A stretch of 64,000 bases of DNA from Micromonospora sp. RP3T (GCF_003027925.1 NZ_PYPS01000014.1:62001-126000), one strand, 5' to 3'. Positions 34,379-42,982 are shown, counted from the stretch's first letter. Notes: a model not told the origin generated them from the letters alone. Program-made: numbers and translations.

Positions 34379-35382
34379 CAGTACACCGGTGCCCGGCCGT
34401 CGATCCGTCCTCGGAACACCCACCAGCACATCGCCTGAAAGCCTAGTAGGGCCGGCAGGAGCGGCAGCACGAGCCAGCCCAGCAGCGCCAGCGTCGGGCG
34501 GCTGGCGGCGGCCCCGGCGACCGTCAGCGAGGCCGCCGGGTCACCGGTGGCCACCAGGATCCGGGGCCAGAGCGCGGCCCCGACCAGCGGCGCCGGCAGC
34601 GCCAGCGCCGTCGCGGTCGCCGCGAACGCCACCCCGGCCCGGCCCCGGCGCAGCGCCGCGCGGGCCACCAGCAGCGCCGCCACCACCACCAACGGCAGGA
34701 GTACGGCGAGCGCCGGTCGCGCCACGGCGGCGCGTACCCGGTCGGAGAGCAGGCCCAGGACGGTGGTCGCGGCGACCGCGGTGAGCGCGGCGGGCACCAG
34801 GCCGCGGGCCAGCCGGGCGAGGGCCGGGGCGTCGGCGGGTGGCAGCCGGAGCGTGAGGAACGTCGCACCGTGCACCGCGACCAGCGCGAGCAGCGTCAGC
34901 CCGGTGGCGGCCACGAACGGGGTCACCACGTGGCCGACGCCGGCCACGTGCCCGTCGGCGGTCAGCGGCACGCCCTGGAGCAGCCCGCCGAGCAGCGCGC
35001 CCCAGCCCAGCGCGGCCAACACGCCGCCGACCACCACGATCCGGTCCCAGCCGGCCCGGGTCGCCTCGCCGCCGGCCCGGCCACGCAACTGCACGCCGGC
35101 GGTGACCAGCACCACCCCGGCCAGCGCGCCCAGCACCACCGGGTAGAAGCCGGCGAGCAGCTCACCCTCCAGCGTGGGGAACGCGCCGAACAGGATGCCG
35201 ACGGTGGCCACCAGCCAGACCTCGTTGCCGAGGAAGAACGGCCCGACCGCGGTGAGCGCGGCCCGACCGGTGCCCGCTCCGGCGCGCCGGGCCAGCAGCA
35301 GGCCGACGCCGTAGTCGTAGCCGCCGAGCACCAGGTAGGCGGCGAAGAAGAGGCCGAGCAGGGCGTACCAGGCGAGTTCCAC
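34375..35382 (-). CDS. cydB: Cytochrome bd ubiquinol oxidase subunit II
   Basis: Membrane subunit II of the bd-type terminal oxidase, 335 residues with eight or nine hydrophobic segments. Conserved stretches: LVLGGYDYGVGLLL near the N-terminus (family pattern GFDFGVG), AVGPFFLGNEVWLV and FPTLEGELLAGFYPV. GTG 35382 has GGGAG 6 bases upstream; the frame open further upstream runs through cydA. The end overlaps cydD by four bases. It forms a heterodimer with CydA and helps carry out quinol-dependent oxygen reduction at low oxygen. Confidence 0.94.
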   Translation of the reverse strand: MELAWYALLGLFFAAYLVLGGYDYGVGLLLARRAGAGTGRAALTAVGPFFLGNEVWLVATVGILFGAFPTLEGELLAGFYPVVLGALAGVVLVTAGVQLRGRAGGEATRAGWDRIVVVGGVLAALGWGALLGGLLQGVPLTADGHVAGVGHVVTPFVAATGLTLLALVAVHGATFLTLRLPPADAPALARLARGLVPAALTAVAATTVLGLLSDRVRAAVARPALAVLLPLVVVAALLVARAALRRGRAGVAFAATATALALPAPLVGAALWPRILVATGDPAASLTVAGAAASRPTLALLGWLVLPLLPALLGFQAMCWWVFRGRIDGRAPVYW

Positions 35383-35393
35383 GGCGGGCTCCC

Positions 35394-36641
35394 TCAGGCG
35401 AACACGGGCTGGTGGTGGGCGTCGGTGTCGGGCGCGGGCGGGCGGCCCAGCGCCGGGTCGAGCGCGCCCCGGGCGGCGTGCCGGGCCAGCAGCGTCCCGT
35501 TGGTGACCGCGAGCGCGCCGAGCAGCAGGCCGAAGCCGATCAGCGAGGCGAGCATCAGCGCGGGCGACACCGGCGAGACGGCCTGCGCGGTGGGCAGCAG
35601 CCCGTACGCCACCCAGGGCTGGCGGCCCACCTCGCGGGCGATCCAGCCGAGCAGCACGGCCACGAACGGCAGCGGCAGGCCGAGCAGGAGCAGCCAGAGC
35701 GGGAACCGCAGCCGGATGATCCAGTCGCGCCAGAGCAGCGGCAGCAGCAGCCAGACACAGCCCAGCGCGAAGCCGATCAGGATCATGAAGCCGAGCCCGA
35801 CGCTTGACAGCACCGGCGGCGCCCAGTCGCCCGGGCCGAACCGGGCGGTCCAGTCGGCGACCATCGCCTCCCGGCCCGGCCCGCCGCCGAACTTGGTGGG
35901 CTGGAGCTGACCGACCGGGCCGAACTGGGCGAAGCCGAAGCCCTGCAACGCGCTCACCGCGAGCGCCGCGGTGACCAGGCCGAGCCGCAGCGAGGTGCGG
36001 AACAGCAGAAAGTCCGGGGTACGCCGGAGCAGGTGCCACGCGCTGACCGCGGCCATCAGCAGCCCGCCGGTGACCAGGCTCGCGGAGACCACGTGGCCGA
36101 ACGCGAAGCCGAACGTGGGGTTGGTGACCAGCGCGCCGAAGTCGGTGAGGTGGGCCACGCCGTCGCGTACCTCGTAGCCGACCGGGTGCTGGAGCCAGGC
36201 GTTCGCCACCATGATCCAGAACGCCGAGGCGTACGCGGTCAGCGCGACGCCCCACAGCAGCGCCAGGTGCACGCCGCGCCGCAGCCGGTGCCACCCGAAG
36301 ATCCACATCCCGAGGAACGTGGACTCCAGGAAGAACGCGACCAGCGTCTCGATGGCCAGCGGCGCGCCGAACACGTTGCCCACGTAACGCGACAGGCCGC
36401 TCCAGTTCAGCCCGAACTGGAACTCCATCACGATCCCGGTCGCGATGCCGAGCACGTAGTTGATCACGTAGAGCTGGCCCCAGAACCGGGTCAGCCGCTC
36501 GTAGACCGGCTTGCCGGTGAGGTAGCCGGCGGTCTGGAGGCCGACCAGCAGCGTGACCAGGCCGAGCGTGACCACCACGAACAGGAAGTGGATCGAGGTG
36601 GTGGTGGCGAACTGGAGGCGGGCGAGGAGCAGGGGGTCCAT
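35394..36641 (-). CDS. cydA: Cytochrome bd ubiquinol oxidase subunit I
   Basis: Haem-bearing subunit I, 415 residues, shorter than the 522 of E. coli because of a short Q-loop. The N-terminal LARLQFATTTSIHFLF holds the haem-ligand His near residue 18, FAFGHVVSASLVTGG carries a second His, and GRQPWVAYG is the family signature in the C-terminal third. ATG 36641 with GGGAG upstream is preferred over GTG 36656. Eleven bases separate its end from cydB. The promoter zone contains a -10 TAGGGT and a GTAG-N5-CTAC site. The enzyme gives respiration with high oxygen affinity. Confidence 0.95.
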   Translation of the reverse strand: MDPLLLARLQFATTTSIHFLFVVVTLGLVTLLVGLQTAGYLTGKPVYERLTRFWGQLYVINYVLGIATGIVMEFQFGLNWSGLSRYVGNVFGAPLAIETLVAFFLESTFLGMWIFGWHRLRRGVHLALLWGVALTAYASAFWIMVANAWLQHPVGYEVRDGVAHLTDFGALVTNPTFGFAFGHVVSASLVTGGLLMAAVSAWHLLRRTPDFLLFRTSLRLGLVTAALAVSALQGFGFAQFGPVGQLQPTKFGGGPGREAMVADWTARFGPGDWAPPVLSSVGLGFMILIGFALGCVWLLLPLLWRDWIIRLRFPLWLLLLGLPLPFVAVLLGWIAREVGRQPWVAYGLLPTAQAVSPVSPALMLASLIGFGLLLGALAVTNGTLLARHAARGALDPALGRPPAPDTDAHHQPVFA

Positions 36642-36679
36642 GGCGCGTTCTCCCACGGGTTGGCTCGCTTGTCATAGGC

Positions 36680-36701
36680 ACCCTACACGTAGACTTTCTA
36701 C
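36680..36701 (-). promoter_or_regulatory. cydA promoter with GTAG/CTAC operator-like site
   Basis: On the minus strand a TAGGGT -10 box (36685-36680) is preceded by GTAGAAAGTCTAC (36701-36689), an inverted repeat with 5-base spacer covering the spacer and -35 zone. On the plus strand it reads GTAGACTTTCTAC, one base different from the site over the padR promoter. CTAC-GT-GTAG also occurs between the two. A Rex-type operator (TGTGAA-N4-TTCACA) is not visible. Confidence 0.5.
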
Positions 36702-36749
36702 CTATCCGGACCCGGGAACCCGGAGCAACCCCGTAGGGGGCGGCTCAGG

Positions 36750-37655
36750 TCAGCTCAGGAACAGGGAGACCGGCAACGCGACGAGCGTGCCGGCGACGGC
36801 CAGCGCGGTGGCGCCGAGCACCCGGGGCGGGCCGTCCGCGACCAGCAGGCGCTGCACCCGTACGTCGAGGTCCCGGTCGCCGATGCCGAGCGTGCCGGCC
36901 GGCGTCACCCGGTGCCCGGCGGCGGCGAACCGACGCAGCGCGCCGGCCAGCGGCTCGTTCGCGTGCAGCTCCCGGGCCTTGTCGTCGGCGCGCATCTCGA
37001 CCAGCAACGCCACCCGGGCGTGCGCGTCGCGCACCCAGCGGAACCAGGGCAGCGCCCGGCACAACGCGGTGAACGGCAGCAGCACCAGGTCGTGCCGCTC
37101 CTGCGCGTGCGCCCGCTCGTGGGTGAGCACCGCCGCCAGCTCGGCCGGGTCCAGCAGGTCGACGGTGCCGGCGCTCACCACCACCCGGGGACGCACCCCC
37201 GGCAGGCAGTACGCCGCCGCGCTCGGATGGTCGAGCACCAGCGCGCCGGGCACGGTCGGGTCGCGCCGCGCCACCAGGCTCAGCAGCTCCCGGTGCCGGC
37301 GCTGGGCGCGGACCGCACCGTGCACGGCGCGCGCGGTGGTGGTGACCAGCACCGCGCCGATGCCGAAACCGACCCCGACCAAGCTGAGGTGCACCGCGCC
37401 CACGCCGGCTGGCAGGGTGCCGTGGGCCAGGTCGTCACCGAGCGCCAGCAGCGCGCCCCCGGTCGGCCGGTCGTAGGCGGCCAGCCCGACCGCCATCGGC
37501 AGCCCCATGGCGGACAGCCCCAGCGCCAGCCCGACCGCCTGCCAGCAGACGATCGCCACCCGCGGCGCGTGCCACGTCCACCGCGCGGCGGCGAGGACCT
37601 GCGCGGTCAGCCAGCAGGCCAGAATGGTCGCGGCGAAGTGCACGGCGTACGCCAC
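36750..37655 (-). CDS. M56 (BlaR1-like) membrane metallopeptidase
   Basis: A 301-residue integral membrane zinc peptidase. Hydrophobic segments lie at about 3-25, 35-60, 85-110 and near the C-terminus. The zinc motif HERAH (about residue 180) is followed by a glutamate in LLVEMRADDKA. Actinobacterial members lack the penicillin-binding sensor domain of BlaR1, as here. Encoded 9 bases after the BlaI gene, it probably inactivates BlaI by proteolysis after a membrane signal. The signal is unknown. Confidence 0.88.
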   Translation of the reverse strand: MAYAVHFAATILACWLTAQVLAAARWTWHAPRVAIVCWQAVGLALGLSAMGLPMAVGLAAYDRPTGGALLALGDDLAHGTLPAGVGAVHLSLVGVGFGIGAVLVTTTARAVHGAVRAQRRHRELLSLVARRDPTVPGALVLDHPSAAAYCLPGVRPRVVVSAGTVDLLDPAELAAVLTHERAHAQERHDLVLLPFTALCRALPWFRWVRDAHARVALLVEMRADDKARELHANEPLAGALRRFAAAGHRVTPAGTLGIGDRDLDVRVQRLLVADGPPRVLGATALAVAGTLVALPVSLFLS

Positions 37656-37664
37656 GGCAGCCGC

Positions 37665-38081
37665 CTACCGGTCCGTCGCCTCGTCGAGCGCCGGCCCGCC
37701 CGGTCGCGGGTCGGCCAGCCCGGCCTCGGCGCCGAGCGCGGCGCGGAGCACGTCCGCCTCCGTGCCGGTGACCGAGCGGGCGAAGCGCACCAGCGCGGCG
37801 TCCCGGCTGCCGCCGAGATCGAGCGCGTCGAGCATGAGCTGGGCGATGTGTGCCTCGCGGGTGGCCGCCGGCCGGTACCGCCAGGCCCGCCCCTCCCGTT
37901 CGCGCTGGACCATGCCCTTGCCGGCGAGCCGGTCCAGCACCGTCATCACGGTGGTGTAGGCCAGCTCACGCCCGTCGAGGGCGTCGGCGACCTCGCGCAC
38001 GGTCACCCCGTCCGACGTGGCGGGCACCGAGTCCCACAGCACGTCCATCACCGCACGCTCAAGGTCCCCCAGCCGAGTCAC
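37665..38081 (-). CDS. BlaI/MecI-family transcriptional repressor
   Basis: A 138-residue winged-helix repressor: LGDLERAVMDVLWDS at the N-terminus, VREVADAL, then the recognition helix ELAYTTVMTVLDRLAGKGMVQRE and the RAWRYRPAATREAHIAQ wing typical of BlaI. A C-terminal helix mediates dimerisation and contains the region cleaved by M56 partners in other systems. The GTG start lies 6 bases after a -10 TAGGAT, indicating a leaderless transcript. The pair BlaI-M56 is directly upstream of the cyd operon on the same strand, which makes cyd a possible target. Confidence 0.92.
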   Translation of the reverse strand: MTRLGDLERAVMDVLWDSVPATSDGVTVREVADALDGRELAYTTVMTVLDRLAGKGMVQREREGRAWRYRPAATREAHIAQLMLDALDLGGSRDAALVRFARSVTGTEADVLRAALGAEAGLADPRPGGPALDEATDR

Positions 38082-38087
38082 CCGCCA

Positions 38088-38103
38088 ATCCTACCCCCCG
38101 TAG
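38088..38103 (-). promoter_or_regulatory. blaI leaderless promoter overlapped by CTAC-N5-GTAG
   Basis: On the minus strand TAGGAT (38093-38088) lies 6 bases before the GTG. It overlaps an inverted repeat CTAC-GGGGG-GTAG (38103-38091). BlaI proteins recognise TAC/GTA half-sites, so autorepression is plausible. Confidence 0.5.
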
Positions 38104-38126
38104 TAGACCCGTCCCCGCCCCCCGTG

Positions 38127-38171
38127 CCCGCCTCCTTGCGCTGATGCACGGATCTTGAGGGGTGAGGCGGG
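38127..38171 (-). terminator. Possible terminator of the deoC-aldehyde dehydrogenase operon
   Basis: CCCGCCTC (38127-38134) and GAGGCGGG (38164-38171) form an 8-bp stem with a 29-base loop, adjacent to the stop codon of the minus-strand short dehydrogenase gene. Confidence 0.45.
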
Positions 38172-38996
38172 TCAGACGCCCTTGGGGTGCCAGACGGTCT
38201 TGGTCTCCAGGAGCGTGGTCATCCGGGTCAGGCCCGGGTCGGTGTGCCAGTCGTGGTCGGCCGGGGCCGGCCGGAGCACCCGCTTGAGGTTCTCCGCGGC
38301 CTTGACCTCCAGCTCCACCGCCAGCTCGGCGTCCGCCACACCGGTCAGGTCGATCGCGTTGACGTCCATGTGCGCGGCGAGCGTCGGCGCCGTCTCGGTG
38401 ATCCGGCCGGTGAGGATGTTCACCACGCCACCGGGCAGGTCGGAGGTCGCCAGCACCTCGGCCAGCGTCACCGCCGCCAGCGGCGCGGCCGGGGAGGCGG
38501 CCACCACCACCGTGTTGCCGGTGACGATCGCCGGGGCGATCACGCTCACCAGGCCGAGCAGCGCCGGGGACTCCGGGGCCACCACGGCGACCACGCCGGT
38601 CGGCTCCGGCGCGGACAGGTTGAAGTACGGGCCGGCCACCGGGTTCGCCCCGCCGTAGACCTGGGGGAGCTTGTCGGACCAGCCGGCGTACCAGACCCAG
38701 CGGTCGATCGCGGCGTCCACCTCGTCGGCCGGGACGCCGAGCGCCACGAACTGCTCGCGCCGGCCCTCCAGCATCTCGGCGACCCGGTAGAGGATCTGAC
38801 CCCTGTTGTACGCGGTCGCCCCGGCCCAGCCCTTCACCGCGGCCCGGGCGGCGACCACCGCGTCCCGCGCGTCCTTGCGGGAGGCCAGCGACACGTTGGA
38901 GTCCTGCACGAGATACGACCGTCCCGACTCGCTGCGCGGGAACTTCCCGCCGATGAAGAGCTTGTACGTCTTGCGTACCGCGACCCGCTCAGACAT
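38172..38996 (-). CDS. Truncated aldehyde-dehydrogenase-like protein lacking the catalytic domain
   Basis: A 274-residue protein that aligns with only the first half of aldehyde dehydrogenases: LFIGGKFPRSESG, then WVWYAGWSDKLPQV, VAPESPALLGLVSVIAPAIVTGNTVVVAASP and LPGGVVNILTG. It stops after AENLKRVLRP, before the ELGGK glutamate and catalytic cysteine would occur. The Rossmann GST motif is also altered (DLTGVADAE). The frame is intact, the start overlaps the full-length enzyme by 8 bases, and coding bias is normal, so it is more likely a regulatory or structural partner than a pseudogene. Confidence 0.85.
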   Translation of the reverse strand: MSERVAVRKTYKLFIGGKFPRSESGRSYLVQDSNVSLASRKDARDAVVAARAAVKGWAGATAYNRGQILYRVAEMLEGRREQFVALGVPADEVDAAIDRWVWYAGWSDKLPQVYGGANPVAGPYFNLSAPEPTGVVAVVAPESPALLGLVSVIAPAIVTGNTVVVAASPAAPLAAVTLAEVLATSDLPGGVVNILTGRITETAPTLAAHMDVNAIDLTGVADAELAVELEVKAAENLKRVLRPAPADHDWHTDPGLTRMTTLLETKTVWHPKGV

Positions 38997-40419
38997 TGAG
39001 GTACGCCTCCAGCCCCTGCCGGCCGCCCTCGCGACCGTAGCCCGACTCCTTGTAGCCGCCGAACGGTGAGGTCGGGTCGAACTTGTTGAACGTGTTGGCC
39101 CACACCACGCCGGCGCGCAGCCGGTCGGCCACCCACAGGATCCGGGAACCCTTGTCGGTCCAGATCCCGGCCGACAGCCCGTACGGCGTGTTGTTGGCCT
39201 TCTCCACCGCCTCCGCCGGGGTGCGGAACGTCAGCACGGACAGCACCGGGCCGAAGATCTCCTCGCGGGCGATCCGGTGCGCCTGGGTGACGCCGGTGAA
39301 GATGGTCGGCGCGAACCAGAACCCGCGGTCCGGCAGCTCGCACGGCGGCGACCAGCGCTCGGCCCCCTCGGCGGCGCCGACGTCGGACAGCTCGCGGATG
39401 CGCGCCAGCTGCTCGGCCGAGTTGATCGCGCCGACGTCGGTGTTCTTGTCCAGCGGGTCACCGACCCGCAGCCGGGCCATCCGGCGCTTGAGCGACTCCA
39501 GCACCTGCTCGGCGACCGACTCCTGGACCAGCAGCCGGGACCCGGCGCAGCAGACGTGCCCCTGGTTGAAGAAGATGCCGTTGACGATCCCCTCGACCGC
39601 CTGGTCGACCGGGGCGTCGTCGAAGACGATGTTGGCGGCCTTGCCGCCCAGCTCCAGGGTGAGCTTCTTACGGGTGCCGGCGACCGCGCGGGCGATGGCC
39701 TTGCCGACCTCGGTGGAGCCGGTGAACGCGACCTTGTCCACGCCCGGGTGCTCGACCAGCGCGCGGCCGGTGTCGCCGGCCCCGGTGACGATGTTGACCA
39801 CGCCGGCCGGCAGGTCGGCCTGCTGGCAGATCTCGGCGAACAGCAGCGCGGTCAGCGGCGTGGTCTCGGCCGGCTTCAGCACCACCGTGTTGCCGGCGGC
39901 GAGCGCCGGGGCGATCTTCCAGGCCAGCATGAGCAGCGGGAAGTTCCACGGGATGACCTGCGCGGCCACCCCGAGCGGCTTCGGGTCCGAGCCGAAGCCG
40001 GCGTGCCCGAGCTTGTCGGCCCAGCCGGCGTAGTAGAAGAAGTGCGCGGCGACAAGCGGCAGGTCGACGTCGCGCGACTCCTTGATCGGCTTGCCGTTGT
40101 CAAGCGACTCCAGCACGGCCAGCTCGCGCGAGCGCTCCTGGATGATCCGGGCGATCCGGAACAGGTACTTCGCCCGGTCCCGGCCCGGCATCGGACCCCA
40201 GACCTGCTCGTACGCCGTCCGGGCGGCCCGGACCGCGCGGTCCACGTCCGCGCTGCCGGCCTCGGCGATCTCGGCCAGGACCTCCTCGGAGGCCGGGTTG
40301 ATCGACTTGAAGCTGCCACCGTCGGCCGGGTCGACGAACGTTCCGTCGACGAAGAGCCCGTACGAGGGCCTGAGGTCGACCACCGAGCGCGACTCGGGGG
40401 CGGGTGCGTATTCGAACAT
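38989..40419 (-). CDS. NAD(P)-dependent aldehyde dehydrogenase
   Basis: A full-length 476-residue aldehyde dehydrogenase. Motifs in order: VIPWNFPLLMLAWKIAPALAAGNTVVLKPAE, FTGSTEVGK, LELGGKAANIVF with the general-base Glu, NQGHVCCAGSRL with the nucleophile Cys, EEIFGPVLSV and FGGYKESGYGREGG. ATG 40419 is 5 bases past the deoC stop. Downstream of deoxyribose-phosphate aldolase, the likely substrate is acetaldehyde from that reaction, oxidised to acetate or a CoA-free product. This is inferred from context. Confidence 0.92.
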   Translation of the reverse strand: MFEYAPAPESRSVVDLRPSYGLFVDGTFVDPADGGSFKSINPASEEVLAEIAEAGSADVDRAVRAARTAYEQVWGPMPGRDRAKYLFRIARIIQERSRELAVLESLDNGKPIKESRDVDLPLVAAHFFYYAGWADKLGHAGFGSDPKPLGVAAQVIPWNFPLLMLAWKIAPALAAGNTVVLKPAETTPLTALLFAEICQQADLPAGVVNIVTGAGDTGRALVEHPGVDKVAFTGSTEVGKAIARAVAGTRKKLTLELGGKAANIVFDDAPVDQAVEGIVNGIFFNQGHVCCAGSRLLVQESVAEQVLESLKRRMARLRVGDPLDKNTDVGAINSAEQLARIRELSDVGAAEGAERWSPPCELPDRGFWFAPTIFTGVTQAHRIAREEIFGPVLSVLTFRTPAEAVEKANNTPYGLSAGIWTDKGSRILWVADRLRAGVVWANTFNKFDPTSPFGGYKESGYGREGGRQGLEAYLNV

Positions 40420-40424
40420 CGCGG

Positions 40425-41384
40425 TCAGTCCAGGGTGAAGTAGTCGGGGCCGGCGTAGACGCCGGTCGTCAGCTTGGTGCGCTGCATCAACAGGTCGTTG
40501 AGCAGGCTGGACGCGCCGAACCGGAACCAGTCCGGGTCGAGCCAGTCGGCGCCGACCGTCTCGTTGACCATGACCAGGTACTTGATCGCGTCCTTGGTGT
40601 TCTTGATGCCGCCGGCCGGCTTCACGCCGACCTGCCGCCCGGTGGCGGCGCGGAAGTCGCGGACCGCCTCCAGCATCACCAACGTCACCGGCAGCGTGGC
40701 CGCGACCGGGACCTTGCCGGTGGAGGTCTTGATGAAGTCGCCGCCGGCCAGCATGGCGAGCCATGACGCGCGCCGCACGTTGTCGTAGGTGGCCAGCTCG
40801 CCGGTCTCCAGGATCACCTTGAGGTGGGCGTCCCCGCAGGCGGACTTGGTGGCGACGATCTCGTCGTAGACCTCGGCGTAGCGGCCGGCCAGGAACGCGC
40901 CCCGGTTTATCACCATGTCGATCTCGTCCGCGCCGGCCTCGACGGCCGCCCGGACGTCGGCGAGCTTGATCTCCAGCGGGGCCTGCCCGGACGGGAACGA
41001 GGTCGCCACGCTGGCCAGGTGCACAGTGCTGCCGCGCAGCACCTCGGCCACGTACGGGACCATCGCCGGGTAGACGCAGACCGCGCCGACGTGCGGGCAG
41101 CTCGGGTCGGCGGGGTCGGGGCGCAGCGCCTTGGCCGCCAGCGCCCGCACCTTGCCCGGGGTGTCGGCCCCTTCGAGGGTGGTCAGGTCGACCATCCGGA
41201 TGGCCAGGTCGATCGCCTCGGCCTTGGCCGTGGTCTTGATGGAGCGGGTGCCGAGCTGGGCCGCCCGCTGCTCCGCGCCGACCTGGTCCACGCCCGGCAG
41301 GCCGTGCAGGAAGGTCCGCAGAGCGGTCTCGGATCGTCCCAGCTCGGAGAGGTCCGACCGGGCCGACGTCGCTGTCGCCGTCAT
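40425..41384 (-). CDS. deoC: Deoxyribose-phosphate aldolase
   Basis: Cleaves 2-deoxyribose 5-phosphate to glyceraldehyde 3-phosphate and acetaldehyde. A class I aldolase of 319 residues with the Schiff-base lysine in GGDFIKTSTGK, substrate motif DEIDMVINRG and VKPAGGIKN. The length exceeds E. coli DeoC (259) because of an N-terminal extension, as in other actinobacteria. ATG 41384 is 7 bases after a TACTAT -10 box, indicating a leaderless message. First gene of an operon with two dehydrogenase genes; it completes the deoxynucleoside catabolism that begins with DeoA at 14043. Confidence 0.95.
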   Translation of the reverse strand: MTATATSARSDLSELGRSETALRTFLHGLPGVDQVGAEQRAAQLGTRSIKTTAKAEAIDLAIRMVDLTTLEGADTPGKVRALAAKALRPDPADPSCPHVGAVCVYPAMVPYVAEVLRGSTVHLASVATSFPSGQAPLEIKLADVRAAVEAGADEIDMVINRGAFLAGRYAEVYDEIVATKSACGDAHLKVILETGELATYDNVRRASWLAMLAGGDFIKTSTGKVPVAATLPVTLVMLEAVRDFRAATGRQVGVKPAGGIKNTKDAIKYLVMVNETVGADWLDPDWFRFGASSLLNDLLMQRTKLTTGVYAGPDYFTLD

Positions 41385-41391
41385 GCCCCGA

Positions 41392-41397
41392 ATAGTA
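41392..41397 (-). promoter_or_regulatory. -10 box of the deoC promoter
   Basis: TACTAT on the minus strand, 7 bases before the deoC ATG, close to consensus. The transcript is probably leaderless. Confidence 0.65.
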
Positions 41398-41504
41398 CGC
41401 ACCCGCGAGTCGAGTGATCTTGGTCACGCCCAACTGGTCGCGGGCGTCACGTGAGCGGCGTCGCTGGTCCGCCCGCACCCGCCGTACGCCGGGCCGGGGA
41501 CCGG

Positions 41505-41510
41505 TAGGTT
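41505..41510 (+). promoter_or_regulatory. -10 box of the upp promoter
   Basis: TAGGTT ends 8 bases before GTG 41519. No ribosome site intervenes, so leaderless translation is likely. Confidence 0.6.
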
Positions 41511-41518
41511 GAGCGATC

Positions 41519-42151
41519 GTGGACGTACACGTCATTGACCATCCGCTCGCCCAGACGCGGCTGACCGCCATGCGGGACGCCCGGACCGACTCCTCGTCGT
41601 TCCGGGCGGCGCTGCGCGAACTCACCACCATGCTGGTGTACGAGGCCGCACGCTCCTTCCCCGTCGAGAACTACTCGATCCAGACCCCGGTCACCGCCAC
41701 CGAGGGCACCCGGCTGGCCAACCCGCCGCTGCTCGTGCCGGTGCTGCGGGCCGGGCTCGGCATGGCCGACGCCGCGCTCGCCCTGGTGCCCGAGTCGTCG
41801 ATGGGCTTCGTGGGCCTGGCCCGCGACGAGGAGACGTACGAGCCGCGCGCCTACATGGAGTCGCTGCCCCGGGACCTCAGCGGCCGGCCGGTGCTGGTGC
41901 TCGACCCGATGCTGGCCACCGGCGGCTCGCTGGAGCACTGCTGCCGGCTGCTCGCCGACCGGGGCTGCACCGACATCACCGTGCTCTGCGTGCTGGCCGC
42001 CCCGGTCGGCATCGAGCGGCTGAAGCGCAGCGGCCTGCCGCTGCGCCTGGTGACGGCGAGCATCGACGAGGGCCTGAACGACAAGATGTTCATCGTCCCC
42101 GGCCTGGGCGACGCCGGCGACCGCCAGTTCGGCGGCATGCCCCGCTTCTGA
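41519..42151 (+). CDS. upp: Uracil phosphoribosyltransferase
   Basis: Converts uracil and PRPP to UMP; 210 residues, the standard length. N-terminal [20 protein letters not shown] is the family start. [20 protein letters not shown] and the PRPP loop [16 protein letters not shown] are conserved, and the uracil-binding C-terminal segment [15 protein letters not shown] is complete. The gene is divergent from deoC, with both promoters in a 134-base gap. It recycles the uracil released by DeoA or by pyrimidine phosphorolysis. Confidence 0.96.
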   Translation: MDVHVIDHPLAQTRLTAMRDARTDSSSFRAALRELTTMLVYEAARSFPVENYSIQTPVTATEGTRLANPPLLVPVLRAGLGMADAALALVPESSMGFVGLARDEETYEPRAYMESLPRDLSGRPVLVLDPMLATGGSLEHCCRLLADRGCTDITVLCVLAAPVGIERLKRSGLPLRLVTASIDEGLNDKMFIVPGLGDAGDRQFGGMPRF

Positions 42152-42165
42152 CCCCCGTTGCCGCG

Positions 42166-42219
42166 GATTCACGGAAAGAGGGCGCATTTCCCCTCGGAAA
42201 GGCCCGCTTTCCGTGAATC
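42166..42219 (+). terminator. Terminator-like hairpin between upp and the GPP34 gene
   Basis: A perfect 13-bp stem (42166-42178 with 42207-42219), extended inward after one mismatch by 4 bp, 14 bases after the upp stop. The AT-containing arms (GATTCACGGAAAG) differ from neighbouring sequence, so it may also be a dispersed repeat. Confidence 0.7.
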
Positions 42220-42275
42220 AGGCGACCCGGGGGACGCGACCCCGGCGAGTTGGTGCGCGGGGTGCGGGGAGGCGC

Positions 42276-42281
42276 TAGCGT
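42276..42281 (+). promoter_or_regulatory. -10 box of the GPP34 gene promoter
   Basis: TAGCGT ends 8 bases before ATG 42290, with no ribosome site, again a leaderless arrangement. Confidence 0.5.
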
Positions 42282-42289
42282 TCCGGGCC

Positions 42290-42982
42290 ATGACTGGTGT
42301 TGCGCTCGCCGAGGAGTTGCTCCTCCTCGCGTATGACGACGAATCCGGCAAGGCCGCCATGCCCCGGATCAGCCTGGACCTGGGCATGGCCGCGGCGGTG
42401 CTGGTCGAGCTGGCCCTGGCCGGCCGGATCGCGTACGCGGAGGGGAACCTCGCGGTGGTCGACCCGGCGCCGACCGGCGAGCCGATCGCGGACGCGGTGC
42501 TCGCCAAGATCGCCGCGGACACGCCGCACACGCCGTCGTCGTGGGTCCAGCGGCTGCGGCACGGGCTGCGCGACCGGATCCTCGGCGACCTCTGCGAGCG
42601 GGGCGTGGTCCGCGACGTCGACGAGACCGAGCTGGGCTTCATCCACGTGCACCGCTACCCGGTGGCGGACGCCTCCGTCGAGGCCGACATCCGACGTCGG
42701 CTGGCCGACGCGCTGACCAGCGGGCAGCTCCCGGACGAGCGGACCGCCGCGCTCGCCACGCTGGTCGCGGTGCTGCGGATGGAGCCGGCGCTCGGGCTCA
42801 CCGGCGCCGCCGCGGACGACGCCGGCAAGCGGCTGGAGGAGATCGCGGCCGGCGCCGGCTTCTCCGGCACCGTCAGCATCGACGACTCGGTGGTCCGGCC
42901 CTCGGTGGCCCTGGTCGTCGCCGCGCTCGCCCAGGCCGTCGACGCCGCCCTCGGCAAGCGTCAAGGAGGGGCCCCCTCTTAA
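42290..42982 (+). CDS. GPP34/GOLPH3-family phosphoprotein
   Basis: A 230-residue GPP34-family protein, related to eukaryotic GOLPH3, which binds phosphatidylinositol 4-phosphate. The bacterial start LAEELLLLAYDDESGKAAM is typical, followed by LGMAAAVLVELALAGRI, WVQRLRHGLRDRILGDLCERGVV and a helical C-terminal half. The role in actinobacteria is unknown to me. The last six codons (QGGAPS) and the stop are provided by the palindromic repeat at 42962, so the C-terminus seems to have been changed by insertion of that repeat. Confidence 0.9.
   Translation: MTGVALAEELLLLAYDDESGKAAMPRISLDLGMAAAVLVELALAGRIAYAEGNLAVVDPAPTGEPIADAVLAKIAADTPHTPSSWVQRLRHGLRDRILGDLCERGVVRDVDETELGFIHVHRYPVADASVEADIRRRLADALTSGQLPDERTAALATLVAVLRMEPALGLTGAAADDAGKRLEEIAAGAGFSGTVSIDDSVVRPSVALVVAALAQAVDAALGKRQGGAPS

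Noticed and set aside
36657..36749. Rex (redox) operator for cydA
   Set aside because: I looked for TGTGAA-N4-TTCACA-like sequence and found none; only GTAG/CTAC repeats are present.
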